25,046 bases of DNA from Fontivivens sp964399735 (lineage in GTDB: Bacteria; Zhuqueibacterota; Zhuqueibacteria; Residuimicrobiales; Krinioviventaceae), in NCBI GenBank assembly GCA_964399735.1, contig CAYNSO010000052.1:1-25046 (forward strand), written 5' to 3'. Below, one piece after another: positions 7,923 through 16,196 of the stretch. Every line of letters starts with the position of its first letter. Within the stretch, counting starts at the first letter, position 1. The translations under genes and the position numbers were made by a program. The notes under the pieces were generated by a model, which saw only the letters and a program-made list of their open reading frames with translations, searched no databases and was not told where the DNA came from.

Positions 7923-10019
7923 CTAGTTATTTTTCATTCTGTCAATCATCATTGTGGCGAGTTCACGGGTTTTATCGTCTTTGGTGGTATCTTTAATTTT
8001 AGTCAGAATGGCAACCATTTTATCGGAATCGCGATCCTGAACATTGCGCAGCATGGACATGATTGCCGCTTCCGCTTCAGGCTGCAGAGCCGGGTCATCC
8101 AGGTATTTGGCAGCTGTTTGCATAGCCAGCATGGAACGCAGGGCGCCGAGACCGGACAAGACCATTCTTTTTTCGTTAACATTTTGAGCGAGGCTCATAG
8201 CTGTAAGGTATAATTCGATTGATTCGGAATCGGGGCGTTTGTTTTCAAGTTTGAGCAGATCAATATACCCGCGCAAGGCTAAAATTTGGTGGATTTCATT
8301 TTGTGAGGTTTTAGTAACTTGCAACAGATCGTTGAGCGGCTCCGTGTTTGGCCAGCCGGACAGGGCGCGAATGGCATGAGCCTGTAAATCCGGATTTTTA
8401 TCTTTCAAGGTTTCCCGTAAAATGGGCAGGGCCTGTTTATTACCGAGCTTGCCAAGAATTTGTAAAAGAGAGCCTTTGATTTCCGGATCAGTAGTTTTCG
8501 TCAATAATTCCCGAACCGGCTTGTCTTGTTTATCCGTGTCGGTATACTTTTGGGCGACTGTGACAATGGTTTTTTCCGCTTCTTTGCGCAGACCGCTGTC
8601 TTGTTCCTTGACCATGATTTGCAAAAGATCGTTCAATTGTTCCGGGCTGGCGACCAATGCCAGGGCGCGCCAGGAATCGCGGCGTACCGAGCGATCTTCA
8701 TCCGTTGATGTTTTCAACAAAGTGAGCGAAGAACTGACGATGTTGCGTTCTCCTGTGCTTTTAACCAGTTCCACCCTGGTTTTATTTTCAACCTCGGGTA
8801 TTTTTTGTACAATGGTTTGGTCAACAGCCTTGCCAGGCATCAGGTAGAGGCTGGAACGGGCGGCTTCTTGCTCTGCGCCTTTGGTATTGGCAGCAATTTG
8901 TGCCAGGGTTACTATATCCGCTTCTGTGCCGAGTTTGGTCAGCGCGGTAAGCGCCGCTATCCTGACAGATTCATCCTCATGTTTTGTGGCATTGATAACC
9001 GCATCGTGCGCTGTGGTTATGTTCATTTCAGCAAATACAGTAAGCAGTTGAATCTGGCCAGTCACCGACAAGGCTGGCAATTGGTTAATGATAAAAGTAA
9101 AATCGGTATTCTGCGGCAGTTCTCTTAACAAACTAATGGCGGCAGCTTGCAGGGTTTTATCGTCGCTTTGCAGAACGGAAAGAATTAACGCTACCGCCCC
9201 GGCGTTGTCGTTCAGCGTCAGCCCGCGCAGGGCGGCGGTGCGAACCGGGGCAGGTTCCTTGCTTTCGTACAGGTTTTTATAAATTGCCATGGCGCGGGCG
9301 GTGTTACCATTCACAGCCAGATTATCGGCACATAGCAGGTATGCATCCAGAACGCGGCAGCGCGTAACGCCTGTCGAGGTTTGCAGAGATTTTTCCAGCA
9401 GGTTGGCGGCTTTTTCGTCGCCAATTTTGCCAAGCGCCGCGGCTGCTGCCTGGGCAAGTAATGGGTCGGCAGCAGTCAATAATTTACCCAGTTTATCTGT
9501 TGCTTTGGCGGTTTTGCGCTGACCGAGAGTGTTAACAATACCGATTTTTGCCTTACCGGCGCTTTTATCCAGGGCATCCAGTAATATCTTGTCCACTTCA
9601 GGGGCAGAGATCCGTTCCAGGGCATACAGCGCAATGTCGGCGGTTTTCTCATCCTTTAGCAATTTACCCAGCACAGGCGCGGCCTGCTTGCTGCCGATGA
9701 TGCTCAATTCTTTACAAATGAATTGTTTGCCGGCAAAAGTAGCCTCTGTTTGCAAAAAGCTCAGCATCTCTTTTTCAATTTGTGTTTTTAATTCCGGTTT
9801 CTGTAATGATGCACAAACCAGTGCGTCTAATTCGGTGAGGGTTACGCGGGTTTGACCATAATCGTAGGTTTTGAGTTGTTGTAACAATTCCTGGATTTGT
9901 GCAATCACTTTGCCGTCCTGCTCATTTGGTGTATTGGCGGCAACGAAGGAAAGGCTCGTTAAAAGAAGCATTACGACCAGAGCCGGGATAAGGACGAACC
10001 TTTTTTTAATATCCATCAT
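7923..10019 (-). CDS. Secreted HEAT-repeat protein
   Basis: A 698-residue protein made almost entirely of short paired helices typical of HEAT or PBS-lyase-like repeats, for example units built as 'APVLGKLLKDEKTADIALYA' and 'LPILRETLKDKNPDLQAHA'. It has a Sec signal peptide (MDIKKRF followed by a long hydrophobic run ending near SFVAA). No catalytic domain is seen, so a periplasmic scaffold or protein-binding role is the best guess. The start was placed at 10019 because GGAG lies six bases ahead of it and the signal peptide begins there; the frame stays open to an ATG at 10067, which lacks a ribosome binding site. It is the last gene after three Gfo/Idh genes, 77 bases downstream of the nearest one, probably in the same transcript. 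Confidence 0.75.
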   Translation of the reverse strand: MMDIKKRFVLIPALVVMLLLTSLSFVAANTPNEQDGKVIAQIQELLQQLKTYDYGQTRVTLTELDALVCASLQKPELKTQIEKEMLSFLQTEATFAGKQFICKELSIIGSKQAAPVLGKLLKDEKTADIALYALERISAPEVDKILLDALDKSAGKAKIGIVNTLGQRKTAKATDKLGKLLTAADPLLAQAAAAALGKIGDEKAANLLEKSLQTSTGVTRCRVLDAYLLCADNLAVNGNTARAMAIYKNLYESKEPAPVRTAALRGLTLNDNAGAVALILSVLQSDDKTLQAAAISLLRELPQNTDFTFIINQLPALSVTGQIQLLTVFAEMNITTAHDAVINATKHEDESVRIAALTALTKLGTEADIVTLAQIAANTKGAEQEAARSSLYLMPGKAVDQTIVQKIPEVENKTRVELVKSTGERNIVSSSLTLLKTSTDEDRSVRRDSWRALALVASPEQLNDLLQIMVKEQDSGLRKEAEKTIVTVAQKYTDTDKQDKPVRELLTKTTDPEIKGSLLQILGKLGNKQALPILRETLKDKNPDLQAHAIRALSGWPNTEPLNDLLQVTKTSQNEIHQILALRGYIDLLKLENKRPDSESIELYLTAMSLAQNVNEKRMVLSGLGALRSMLAMQTAAKYLDDPALQPEAEAAIMSMLRNVQDRDSDKMVAILTKIKDTTKDDKTRELATMMIDRMKNN

Positions 10020-10096
10020 TCTAAACTCCACATTTTGTTTATGATTATTGTTACATTTTTTATTCATTATTTAACATCGCATGCTGATTTAGCTGT

Positions 10097-11467
10097 TTAC
10101 AAGCGCCAAGGCTCGCGCATGGGACGTTTGGTCATTTTGTCGGCTTCCGGACTGTTGGTAATGTGTTCCGTCAGCGGATTCCATTGCAGTTTAATGCCGG
10201 TTTGCATGGCAATATTCAATAAATGGCAAATTGTGCCGGTACGATGGCCAATTTCCGCGGTAGCCACAGGCTGTTGCCGGGTTTTAACCGAGTCGAGAAA
10301 ATTGCGATGATGGCCGGGACTCCTGCCAAGCATGACCTCGCCCGGCAGAATCTTGTCCGTCAACAGGGAAGCCGGATTGGCTTCCAGGCGACCGCCATGG
10401 ATATAGATAAAAATTGAACCTTTATCGCCTTCGAATTTAATGCCGCGCGGTTTATCCGTTACGCCGTACAGTTGTACGCCATTGGCATACGTGCATTGAA
10501 AATGATAATCCACAAAGGTATCGAATAATCCATCGCGGGGCGCTCTGCCTTGCGCGGAAATTTCCACCGGGCCGCTGTTATCCATATCCAGCGCCAGTTG
10601 TGCCAGGTCGATAATATGGGCGCCGCGGTCGGTCATTTCACCGCCGCCGTATTCCAGTTGATAACGCCACCAGAAATGGGTGCGTTTTTTGGCAAACGGT
10701 ACTGCCGGAGTCGGGCCCAGCCAGAAATCGTAATCCAGACCTTTGGGAACCGGCAGAACCGGCTGCGGCGGTATTTCCACATCGTTATCGAGCGGCATAT
10801 TGACGCGGATAGTATGCAGCTTGCCGATGCGGCCGTTGCGGATCAACTCTGCGGCATAACGCACGCTGTGGTTGGAACGCTCATGACTGCCGGTTTGCAA
10901 AATCCGTTTATACCGGGTTACGGCGTCGCACACTGCCCTGCCTTCGGCAATGGTGTTGGTGAGTGGCTTTTCACAGTAAATATCTTTACCGGCTTGAGCG
11001 GCGGCAATCGCAACCAACCCGTGCCAGTGATCCGGGGTACAAACCGTAACGGCGTCAATATCCTGGCGCGTCAGCAGTTCCCTGAAATCATGATAGGTAG
11101 CGCAGCCCTTGTAATCAGCCGCGCCCGTTTGTTCCGCATAATAATCATCCAGTCTCTTTTTGGCCGGATGCAGTCCGGCGCTTTGGCTGCCCTGAAACTG
11201 GTAGAGCATGTCATAATCATCGCTGCCGGAATTAACATCGCACAAGGCGACGATCTGTGCATCCGGCTGGTGCATAAAGCCCTGCATGTTATAGGTGCCC
11301 TGTCCGCCGAGGCCAATACAGCCCATTACAATTCGCTCCGATGGGGCGGTATGGCCGTCATACCCCAAAGCCGATGACGGGACAATAGCTGGAAATGCGA
11401 GGGCCGTCCCGGTCAGCGCAGCGCTTTTCAGGAAACGACGCCGGTTCATATTATTTGGCTTGTTCAT
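10097..11467 (-). CDS. Tat-exported Gfo/Idh/MocA oxidoreductase (third of tandem set)
   Basis: A 456-residue NAD(P)-dependent oxidoreductase. The twin-arginine signal is NRRRFLKSAAL (8-18), followed by a hydrophobic stretch ending near SSALG. The dinucleotide motif is IGLGGQG (51-57), with CTPDHWH (143-149) and the catalytic EKP at 166-168. GAHIIDLAQLAL is the substrate-side motif, with Asp but without the usual following His. An insertion at about residues 80-120 before YHDFRELL is longer than in the two upstream paralogues. AGGAAA four bases before the ATG is an acceptable ribosome binding site. It starts 24 bases after the preceding paralogue's stop, so it is in an operon. Likely a periplasmic sugar dehydrogenase of the 3-keto-glycan type; substrate unknown. 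Confidence 0.85.
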   Translation of the reverse strand: MNKPNNMNRRRFLKSAALTGTALAFPAIVPSSALGYDGHTAPSERIVMGCIGLGGQGTYNMQGFMHQPDAQIVALCDVNSGSDDYDMLYQFQGSQSAGLHPAKKRLDDYYAEQTGAADYKGCATYHDFRELLTRQDIDAVTVCTPDHWHGLVAIAAAQAGKDIYCEKPLTNTIAEGRAVCDAVTRYKRILQTGSHERSNHSVRYAAELIRNGRIGKLHTIRVNMPLDNDVEIPPQPVLPVPKGLDYDFWLGPTPAVPFAKKRTHFWWRYQLEYGGGEMTDRGAHIIDLAQLALDMDNSGPVEISAQGRAPRDGLFDTFVDYHFQCTYANGVQLYGVTDKPRGIKFEGDKGSIFIYIHGGRLEANPASLLTDKILPGEVMLGRSPGHHRNFLDSVKTRQQPVATAEIGHRTGTICHLLNIAMQTGIKLQWNPLTEHITNSPEADKMTKRPMREPWRL

Positions 11468-11491
11468 AAATTTCCTTATACCCTTTATTAT

Positions 11492-12808
11492 TTATAGCTG
11501 CCATGGGCTTTTCATGGATTTGCCCAACATGCGGGATGCTGTTGGGTCATTGATAATTTCTTCCGTTTTCGGGTTGAAATAGATTTTTCTTCCCAGCAGC
11601 ATGGAAATTTGCCCAAGATGGCCCGGTATTGCGGAATGATGCGCAACTTCGCACGGGGTGAGGGTTGCTTCACGGCTTTTGACGCAATCCAGGAAATTGC
11701 GATAATGCCCGCCGGATTGTAACAGGTGGATTTCGCCTGGGAAAAAAGTCTCTTTAAGTAAACTTTTAGGTTCAGCGTCGATGCCGCTGCGGTCGACCCA
11801 CACCCAGCCGTTATCACCAATCCATTTCGTGCCGCTGCGAATTTTGTTATAGCCGCCGGCAATGATCATTTTCAAACCGTTGGCATATTTGGTATCTACC
11901 CAATATTTAGTTGCCGTATTCCAAATCCCATTTTTGGGATATTCGCCTTTTCCTTCAATCTCTATTGGCGCATCATAGTCCATACCCAGTCCCCAGTGGG
12001 CAATATCGACATGATGGCCAACCCAATCCATAATCTGGCCGCCGCCAAAGTCCAGTACCCAACGCCAATTTTTATGAACTCGTGCCGTAACATAAGGCGA
12101 ATATGGCGCCGGCCCCAGCCAGAATTCATAATCCAGTTCCGGAGGCGGGGGCGTAATGGTATTCAGATTCCTGGTTCCGGCAAAATCGGTATGGCCGGAA
12201 GGCAGGCCGACTTCCACTGTGTGTACCTTGCCGATGCGGCCGTTCAAAACCAGTTCGCTGGCAAAACGGAATGGGGCTTCGGAACGCTGCCAACTGCCGG
12301 TCTGCCAGATGCGGTTATAGCGTTTAACGGCATCGCATATCGCGCGACCTTCTTTAATGGTGTGGGAAAGCGGTTTTTCACCGTAAATATCCTTACCGGC
12401 GCGGGCTGATGCAATTGCCGGAATGGAATGCCAGTGATCCGGCGTACCGATAGATATAGCGTCGATATCTGTACGGGTGAGTAATTCACGAAAGTCGTGG
12501 TATGTGGCGCAATCCTTGTTGCCATATTTTTTATCGATCAGGTTTTTGGCTTCGTGCAGGTGTTTGGTATCCAGATCGCATACCGCCACAACATGGGCGT
12601 CCGCTTCTGCTAAAAAGCCTTCGAGGTTGCTGGTTCCCTGCCAGCCGACGCCGATACAACCCATGGTGATTTTATTGCCCGGCAATATAGCGCCATTTCT
12701 GCCCAGCACGGAGGAGGGAACGATATACGGAAAACCGAGGGCGCCAATGGCAGTGGCTGCCGAGCGCCGTAAAAATGTTCTTCTGCTGACATTGTTTTTT
12801 TGAGGCAT
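11492..12808 (-). CDS. Tat-exported Gfo/Idh/MocA oxidoreductase (second of tandem set)
   Basis: A 438-residue member of the same family. The twin-arginine signal is SRRTFLRRSA (8-17) and the hydrophobic part ends near SSVLG. The dinucleotide motif is IGVGWQG (52-58), followed by TPDHWH (122-127) and GEKP (143-146). The motif GHHVDIAHWGLGMD keeps the Asp and both histidines expected near the active site. The C-terminus ends in SPWQL, as in the sister proteins. The ATG is preceded by AAGGAT. It sits 21 bases past the stop of the first gene of the operon and 24 bases before the third, so the three are probably translated from one message. Which sugar each paralogue oxidises cannot be told from sequence. 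Confidence 0.85.
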   Translation of the reverse strand: MPQKNNVSRRTFLRRSAATAIGALGFPYIVPSSVLGRNGAILPGNKITMGCIGVGWQGTSNLEGFLAEADAHVVAVCDLDTKHLHEAKNLIDKKYGNKDCATYHDFRELLTRTDIDAISIGTPDHWHSIPAIASARAGKDIYGEKPLSHTIKEGRAICDAVKRYNRIWQTGSWQRSEAPFRFASELVLNGRIGKVHTVEVGLPSGHTDFAGTRNLNTITPPPPELDYEFWLGPAPYSPYVTARVHKNWRWVLDFGGGQIMDWVGHHVDIAHWGLGMDYDAPIEIEGKGEYPKNGIWNTATKYWVDTKYANGLKMIIAGGYNKIRSGTKWIGDNGWVWVDRSGIDAEPKSLLKETFFPGEIHLLQSGGHYRNFLDCVKSREATLTPCEVAHHSAIPGHLGQISMLLGRKIYFNPKTEEIINDPTASRMLGKSMKSPWQL

Positions 12809-12829
12809 GTGCGAATCCTTTTCTCTAGT

Positions 12830-14137
12830 TTATATATTCCAGGGGCTGCGTTTTGCTCGTGTAAGCAAACGGTTTGCCTCGGTATCATTTACAAATTGTT
12901 CTTTGTCCGGGTTCCATTGCAATTTTCGGCCCAGTTGTACGGCCAGGTTACCGAGATGGCAAACAGAGACGGAACGATGGCCTATTTCCACATCGGTAAT
13001 GGGCTTGCTGCGGGTTTTGATAGATTGCAGCCAGTTCTGTTTGTGATCGACGCTTTTATCAAGATGAATATCCCCGGTAGCAATCCTTAGAGTAGCCAGG
13101 GAAGCCGGGTCTGTTAGTAAATAAGTACGATTTACTTTAATTGTGCCTTTGGCGCCGGTAAAGAGAATATAATTATCTAAAAAATCGGTGGTCATTTCAA
13201 TACCGTTAGCATACCGATAGGTTAACAATGGATAATTTTTCCCGTCGGGGGGTATGATCTCGACCGGGCCGCTGCTATCCATACCCAAGCCCCATTGGGC
13301 AATGTCAAAATGATGTGCGCCCCAATCAGTCATGCCGCCGCCGGAATAATCGCGGTAATTACGCCAGGCTGGAAAACCGTTAAAGCTGATGGGCGGGGCG
13401 ATAATGGAATTATAGGGGCGTTCCGGCGCCGGGCCTAGCCACAAATTCCAGTCCAGTTCCGGCAATACATTTTCTGCTGCCAGTTCACAAATTTGCGGAT
13501 GCGGAATAAAGCCGGTGCGGATGCTCACCCGCACAGATTTGATGTCGCCAATATAGCCGTTGCGCACCAGTTCACAGGCAAAGCGGAACTTTTGATCCGA
13601 CCTTTGCATGCTGCCGGTTTGAAAGATCCGTTCATACCTTCTGGCGGTGTTAACCATAGCACGGCCTTCGGCAATGGTTAAGGTCAGCGGTTTTTCACAA
13701 TAAACGTCTTTGCCCGCCTGCATTGCCATAATGGAAGGGATGGCGTGCCAGTGATCGGGGGTAGCAATAACTATAGCGTCAATATCGGCCCGGTTAATAA
13801 TTTCACGAAAATCACGGGTTGCGCCGCAGCCTGTATATGTGGAATTGTTTTGTTTATCTGCATAAAATTTCTCTACATTGTTTCTGGCGCGGTTGAGTTT
13901 GTTTTCATCAACATCGCAAACAGCCGCAACCTGGAAATTTGCGTCATTGAGAAAGCCGCGTAACAGGCCACTGCCCTGAATGCCAACGCCGATGAATCCA
14001 AGGGTTAGCCGGTTGCCCGGCAACACATTGTTGTTTTGCTGACTCCAGGCGCTGGCGGGAATTATGGATGTTGCAAAAGCTGCGCTAACAGCGCTTTTAA
14101 GAAATTTTCGCCTGCTTAATTGATCGTTTTTGTGCAT
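12830..14137 (-). CDS. Tat-exported Gfo/Idh/MocA oxidoreductase (first of tandem set)
   Basis: A 435-residue NAD(P)-dependent oxidoreductase and the first gene of the minus-strand operon. It has a twin-arginine signal SRRKFLKSA (8-16), a hydrophobic run ending near PASAWS, the dinucleotide motif IGVGIQG (49-55), ATPDHWH (125-131), CEKP (147-150) and GAHHFDIAQWGLGMD. AAGGAT ahead of the ATG is a reasonable ribosome binding site. It is a close sister of the next gene in build (the same spacing of motifs and the same C-terminal 'SPW' end). The divergent 370-base gap to the phosphofructokinase gene must hold its promoter. The role is predicted periplasmic sugar oxidation, possibly at C3; substrate not known. 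Confidence 0.85.
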   Translation of the reverse strand: MHKNDQLSRRKFLKSAVSAAFATSIIPASAWSQQNNNVLPGNRLTLGFIGVGIQGSGLLRGFLNDANFQVAAVCDVDENKLNRARNNVEKFYADKQNNSTYTGCGATRDFREIINRADIDAIVIATPDHWHAIPSIMAMQAGKDVYCEKPLTLTIAEGRAMVNTARRYERIFQTGSMQRSDQKFRFACELVRNGYIGDIKSVRVSIRTGFIPHPQICELAAENVLPELDWNLWLGPAPERPYNSIIAPPISFNGFPAWRNYRDYSGGGMTDWGAHHFDIAQWGLGMDSSGPVEIIPPDGKNYPLLTYRYANGIEMTTDFLDNYILFTGAKGTIKVNRTYLLTDPASLATLRIATGDIHLDKSVDHKQNWLQSIKTRSKPITDVEIGHRSVSVCHLGNLAVQLGRKLQWNPDKEQFVNDTEANRLLTRAKRSPWNI

Positions 14138-14507
14138 ATATCAATCCTTACTCGGTATTGTTATTGCCGTTAGCTGCCATTATGTTTTATAAAATGCTGC
14201 TAACCGACATCTGAATTTAACTTTTTGCATCATGTAAGTCAATGTTAATATTTTTGTCCTTTGTCGTGTTTTTGCAATTCGGCAACAAGAATGCAATTAT
14301 TTTTTTTACAGCAGAAACAGGTCGCGATCTGTCCCTGCACCGTACAATGTCTGCCTTTACAACTTTACAAAGGAAACGATTCTTGTTTATTTTTACCGGT
14401 AATTTTTTTATATTATCACAATAACAGAAAAATATCATACGACCACCGGGCAATGCATGAAATGATTGTACCGGAAAATATTTGATTGACAGCAAAAAGG
14501 AGAGACC
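14138..14507. other. Divergent intergenic region
   Basis: This 370-base A/T-rich gap separates the minus-strand oxidoreductase operon from the plus-strand phosphofructokinase gene, and should contain promoters for both. I found no clear gene, RNA or hairpin with a U-tract. TATATT at 14409-14414 with TTGTTT at 14383-14388 is a weak promoter candidate for the plus strand, but the 20-base spacer is too long for a standard sigma-70 site. Confidence 0.5.
14494..14504 (+). promoter_or_regulatory. Ribosome binding site of the phosphofructokinase gene
   Basis: AAAAAGGAGAG lies three bases ahead of the GTG at 14508 and supports this unusual start codon. The same GGAGAGACCG string also precedes the next gene (15679-15688). 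Confidence 0.65.
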
Positions 14508-15620
14508 GTGAAGATAGCATTTGTAACAGGCGGCGGCGACTGCGCTGGCATAAATTCGGCAATTGCCCGTGCGATAATACAGGGCGCAAGTAAATATAAC
14601 GATACATTCATTGGCGTAAAAAAGGCATTTGAGGGCCTGGCGGCTGATCAGGTTGAAGATTATGTTTTGCCGTTGGATACGGCAGACGCGCAGCGTATTT
14701 TTGATACACCCAGCACGATTCTGGGTTCATCGCGTTTTGCGCCGTTCAGTGATAAAAACAAATCCTGGGCGCCGGATAAAATGCTGCGCAATTTGAACAA
14801 GCTGGGTGTGGATGCTATTGTTGCCACCGGCGGTAACGATACGGTAAGTTCAGCATTGGGAATGCACAAGATTAATTTTCCCATCGTTGCTATCCCCAAG
14901 AGTATTGATAATGATATAAGCTGCACGGACTGGATGCTGGGCGCGCATACAGCGATTGATTTTGCAGTCAAAGCGTTCAAGAGTACGTCCGTATCTGCCG
15001 AAACGCACGCCAGAATATCGGTAAACGAAGTGATGGGCCGCAAAGCCGGCTGGCTGGCTTTTTTTGCCGGAGTTGGCAGCGGCGCTGATATTATTCTGGT
15101 ACCTGAAAAGAATTTCAGTCTTAGTGCGCTGGTAGAGCGGGTTAAAGAATTGAATGACAAACGGGGCTATGTTAACCTGGTCGTTTCGGAAGGGGTGAAT
15201 TTTAACCAGAGCGATCCGGTCTTTAAAAAAGCAGTTGGCGGAAACGCCGGCGACGATACGCTGCGCGCCATGCTAACTGAACAGCCGGAAATTGATCCGC
15301 ATGGCAATATGAAATTGGGCGGCGCCGGCATCATTATTCAACGTTTTATCACCCAGGAATTGGGTTTGGGACTGAGCCGGGTAAGGCAGTCCAACGTCGG
15401 TTTTGCCTTGCGCGGTTTGGCGCCAAATGCGTTTGATATAAATCTTGGACAACGATTCGGTCGTTCTGCCATTAATCTTTTGCATGAAAAGAAATCCGGT
15501 TTGATGGTGGGAGTGCGGGGTATGGAAATTATTGCCGTGCCCATGGCCGATGCGCTTCCCCAGTTTACATTAAATGCCATAGATGATACGGAACTGCGGG
15601 ATTTGGGAGTGTTTTTTTAG
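14508..15620 (+). CDS. 6-phosphofructokinase, probably PPi-dependent type
   Basis: Phosphorylates fructose 6-phosphate to the 1,6-bisphosphate in glycolysis. The 370 residues match the PFK family: TGGGDCAGINSAIA (7-20), TGGNDT (107-112), IPKSIDNDIS (129-138) with the catalytic base Asp134, and VMGRKAGWLA (175-184). Two positions point to pyrophosphate rather than ATP as donor: the Asp111 that follows the diglycine loop, and Lys131 in PKSIDND (ATP enzymes have Gly at both). Unusually, the metal-binding acidic residue at position 110 is Asn (GGND rather than GGDD or GGED), and the first loop has Ala13 where Pro is usual. The start is GTG with a strong ribosome binding site. It leads a plus-strand run of genes. 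Activity is likely but the substitutions leave doubt. Confidence 0.85.
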   Translation: MKIAFVTGGGDCAGINSAIARAIIQGASKYNDTFIGVKKAFEGLAADQVEDYVLPLDTADAQRIFDTPSTILGSSRFAPFSDKNKSWAPDKMLRNLNKLGVDAIVATGGNDTVSSALGMHKINFPIVAIPKSIDNDISCTDWMLGAHTAIDFAVKAFKSTSVSAETHARISVNEVMGRKAGWLAFFAGVGSGADIILVPEKNFSLSALVERVKELNDKRGYVNLVVSEGVNFNQSDPVFKKAVGGNAGDDTLRAMLTEQPEIDPHGNMKLGGAGIIIQRFITQELGLGLSRVRQSNVGFALRGLAPNAFDINLGQRFGRSAINLLHEKKSGLMVGVRGMEIIAVPMADALPQFTLNAIDDTELRDLGVFF

Positions 15621-15690
15621 TAACAAATGATCATCCGCTGTAGTATAAAGCAGTATGTAAACAGGTAAATATATTACAGGAGAGACCGAT

Positions 15691-16182
15691 ATGGAACAAC
15701 TTGAGCAGTTACAACCACAACCAAAACAAAACAAATACGTAAATGCTTTGTGGGGTGGAGTATTTATCGGCGCGGTTACCGGCATTCCTTTATTGAACCT
15801 GGTGAATTGTGCTTGTTGTTCAGGTATTATTGCCGGTGGAATGTTGACAATTTATTTGTATCGCAGCAGTTTAAAAGGCAAGCAGACAGTGAGCCTGGCT
15901 GAGGGCGCCACCCTGGGGTTGGTTGCCGGATTGATCGGCGCCTTGATTGGCGGCGTATTAAATTCTGTGTTTGGCGCCATGACGCGTGATATTGCTGAAT
16001 TGGTGTCTGAACATTTCCAGGAATTTGATTACAGTTCTTTTCTTGAAGAGTTTAGCACCGCGGCCGTGGCTAAAGGTTCTTTCTTGTTGTATATTCTGGG
16101 CAATTTTGTTGTCAACTGTATTTTTGGCGTCGTCGGTGGTATTATTGGCGCGGCGGTGTTTGGCAAGGCAAAAATGGTTTAA
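15691..16182 (+). CDS. Small integral membrane protein
   Basis: A 163-residue protein with a polar Gln-rich N-terminus and about four hydrophobic segments (roughly 19-35, 41-56, 70-92 and 130-158). The segment LNLVNCACCSGIIAGGMLTIYL resembles the 'LN..CC...GG..A' signature of a widespread family of small bacterial membrane proteins without known function (split here: LNLVNCACC then SGIIAGG). Many glycines in the third and fourth segments suggest tight helix packing. The ATG is preceded by GGAGAGACCG, the same string as at the phosphofructokinase start. The nuclease-like gene begins 15 bases after its stop, so the two are probably co-transcribed. I do not assign a function. Confidence 0.7.
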   Translation: MEQLEQLQPQPKQNKYVNALWGGVFIGAVTGIPLLNLVNCACCSGIIAGGMLTIYLYRSSLKGKQTVSLAEGATLGLVAGLIGALIGGVLNSVFGAMTRDIAELVSEHFQEFDYSSFLEEFSTAAVAKGSFLLYILGNFVVNCIFGVVGGIIGAAVFGKAKMV

Positions 16183-16196
16183 GCAGCAGCAAGTGT

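Noticed and set aside
10550..11377. 275-residue plus-strand open frame
   Set aside because: It lies wholly antisense to a well-supported Gfo/Idh gene and its translation has no domain features.
14383..14414. TTGTTT-TATATT promoter for the phosphofructokinase gene
   Set aside because: The 20-base spacer is too long for a standard sigma-70 site, and promoter rules in this lineage are not known.
14660..15160. 166-residue minus-strand open frame
   Set aside because: Antisense to the phosphofructokinase gene, whose motifs are clear; a shadow of biased codon use.
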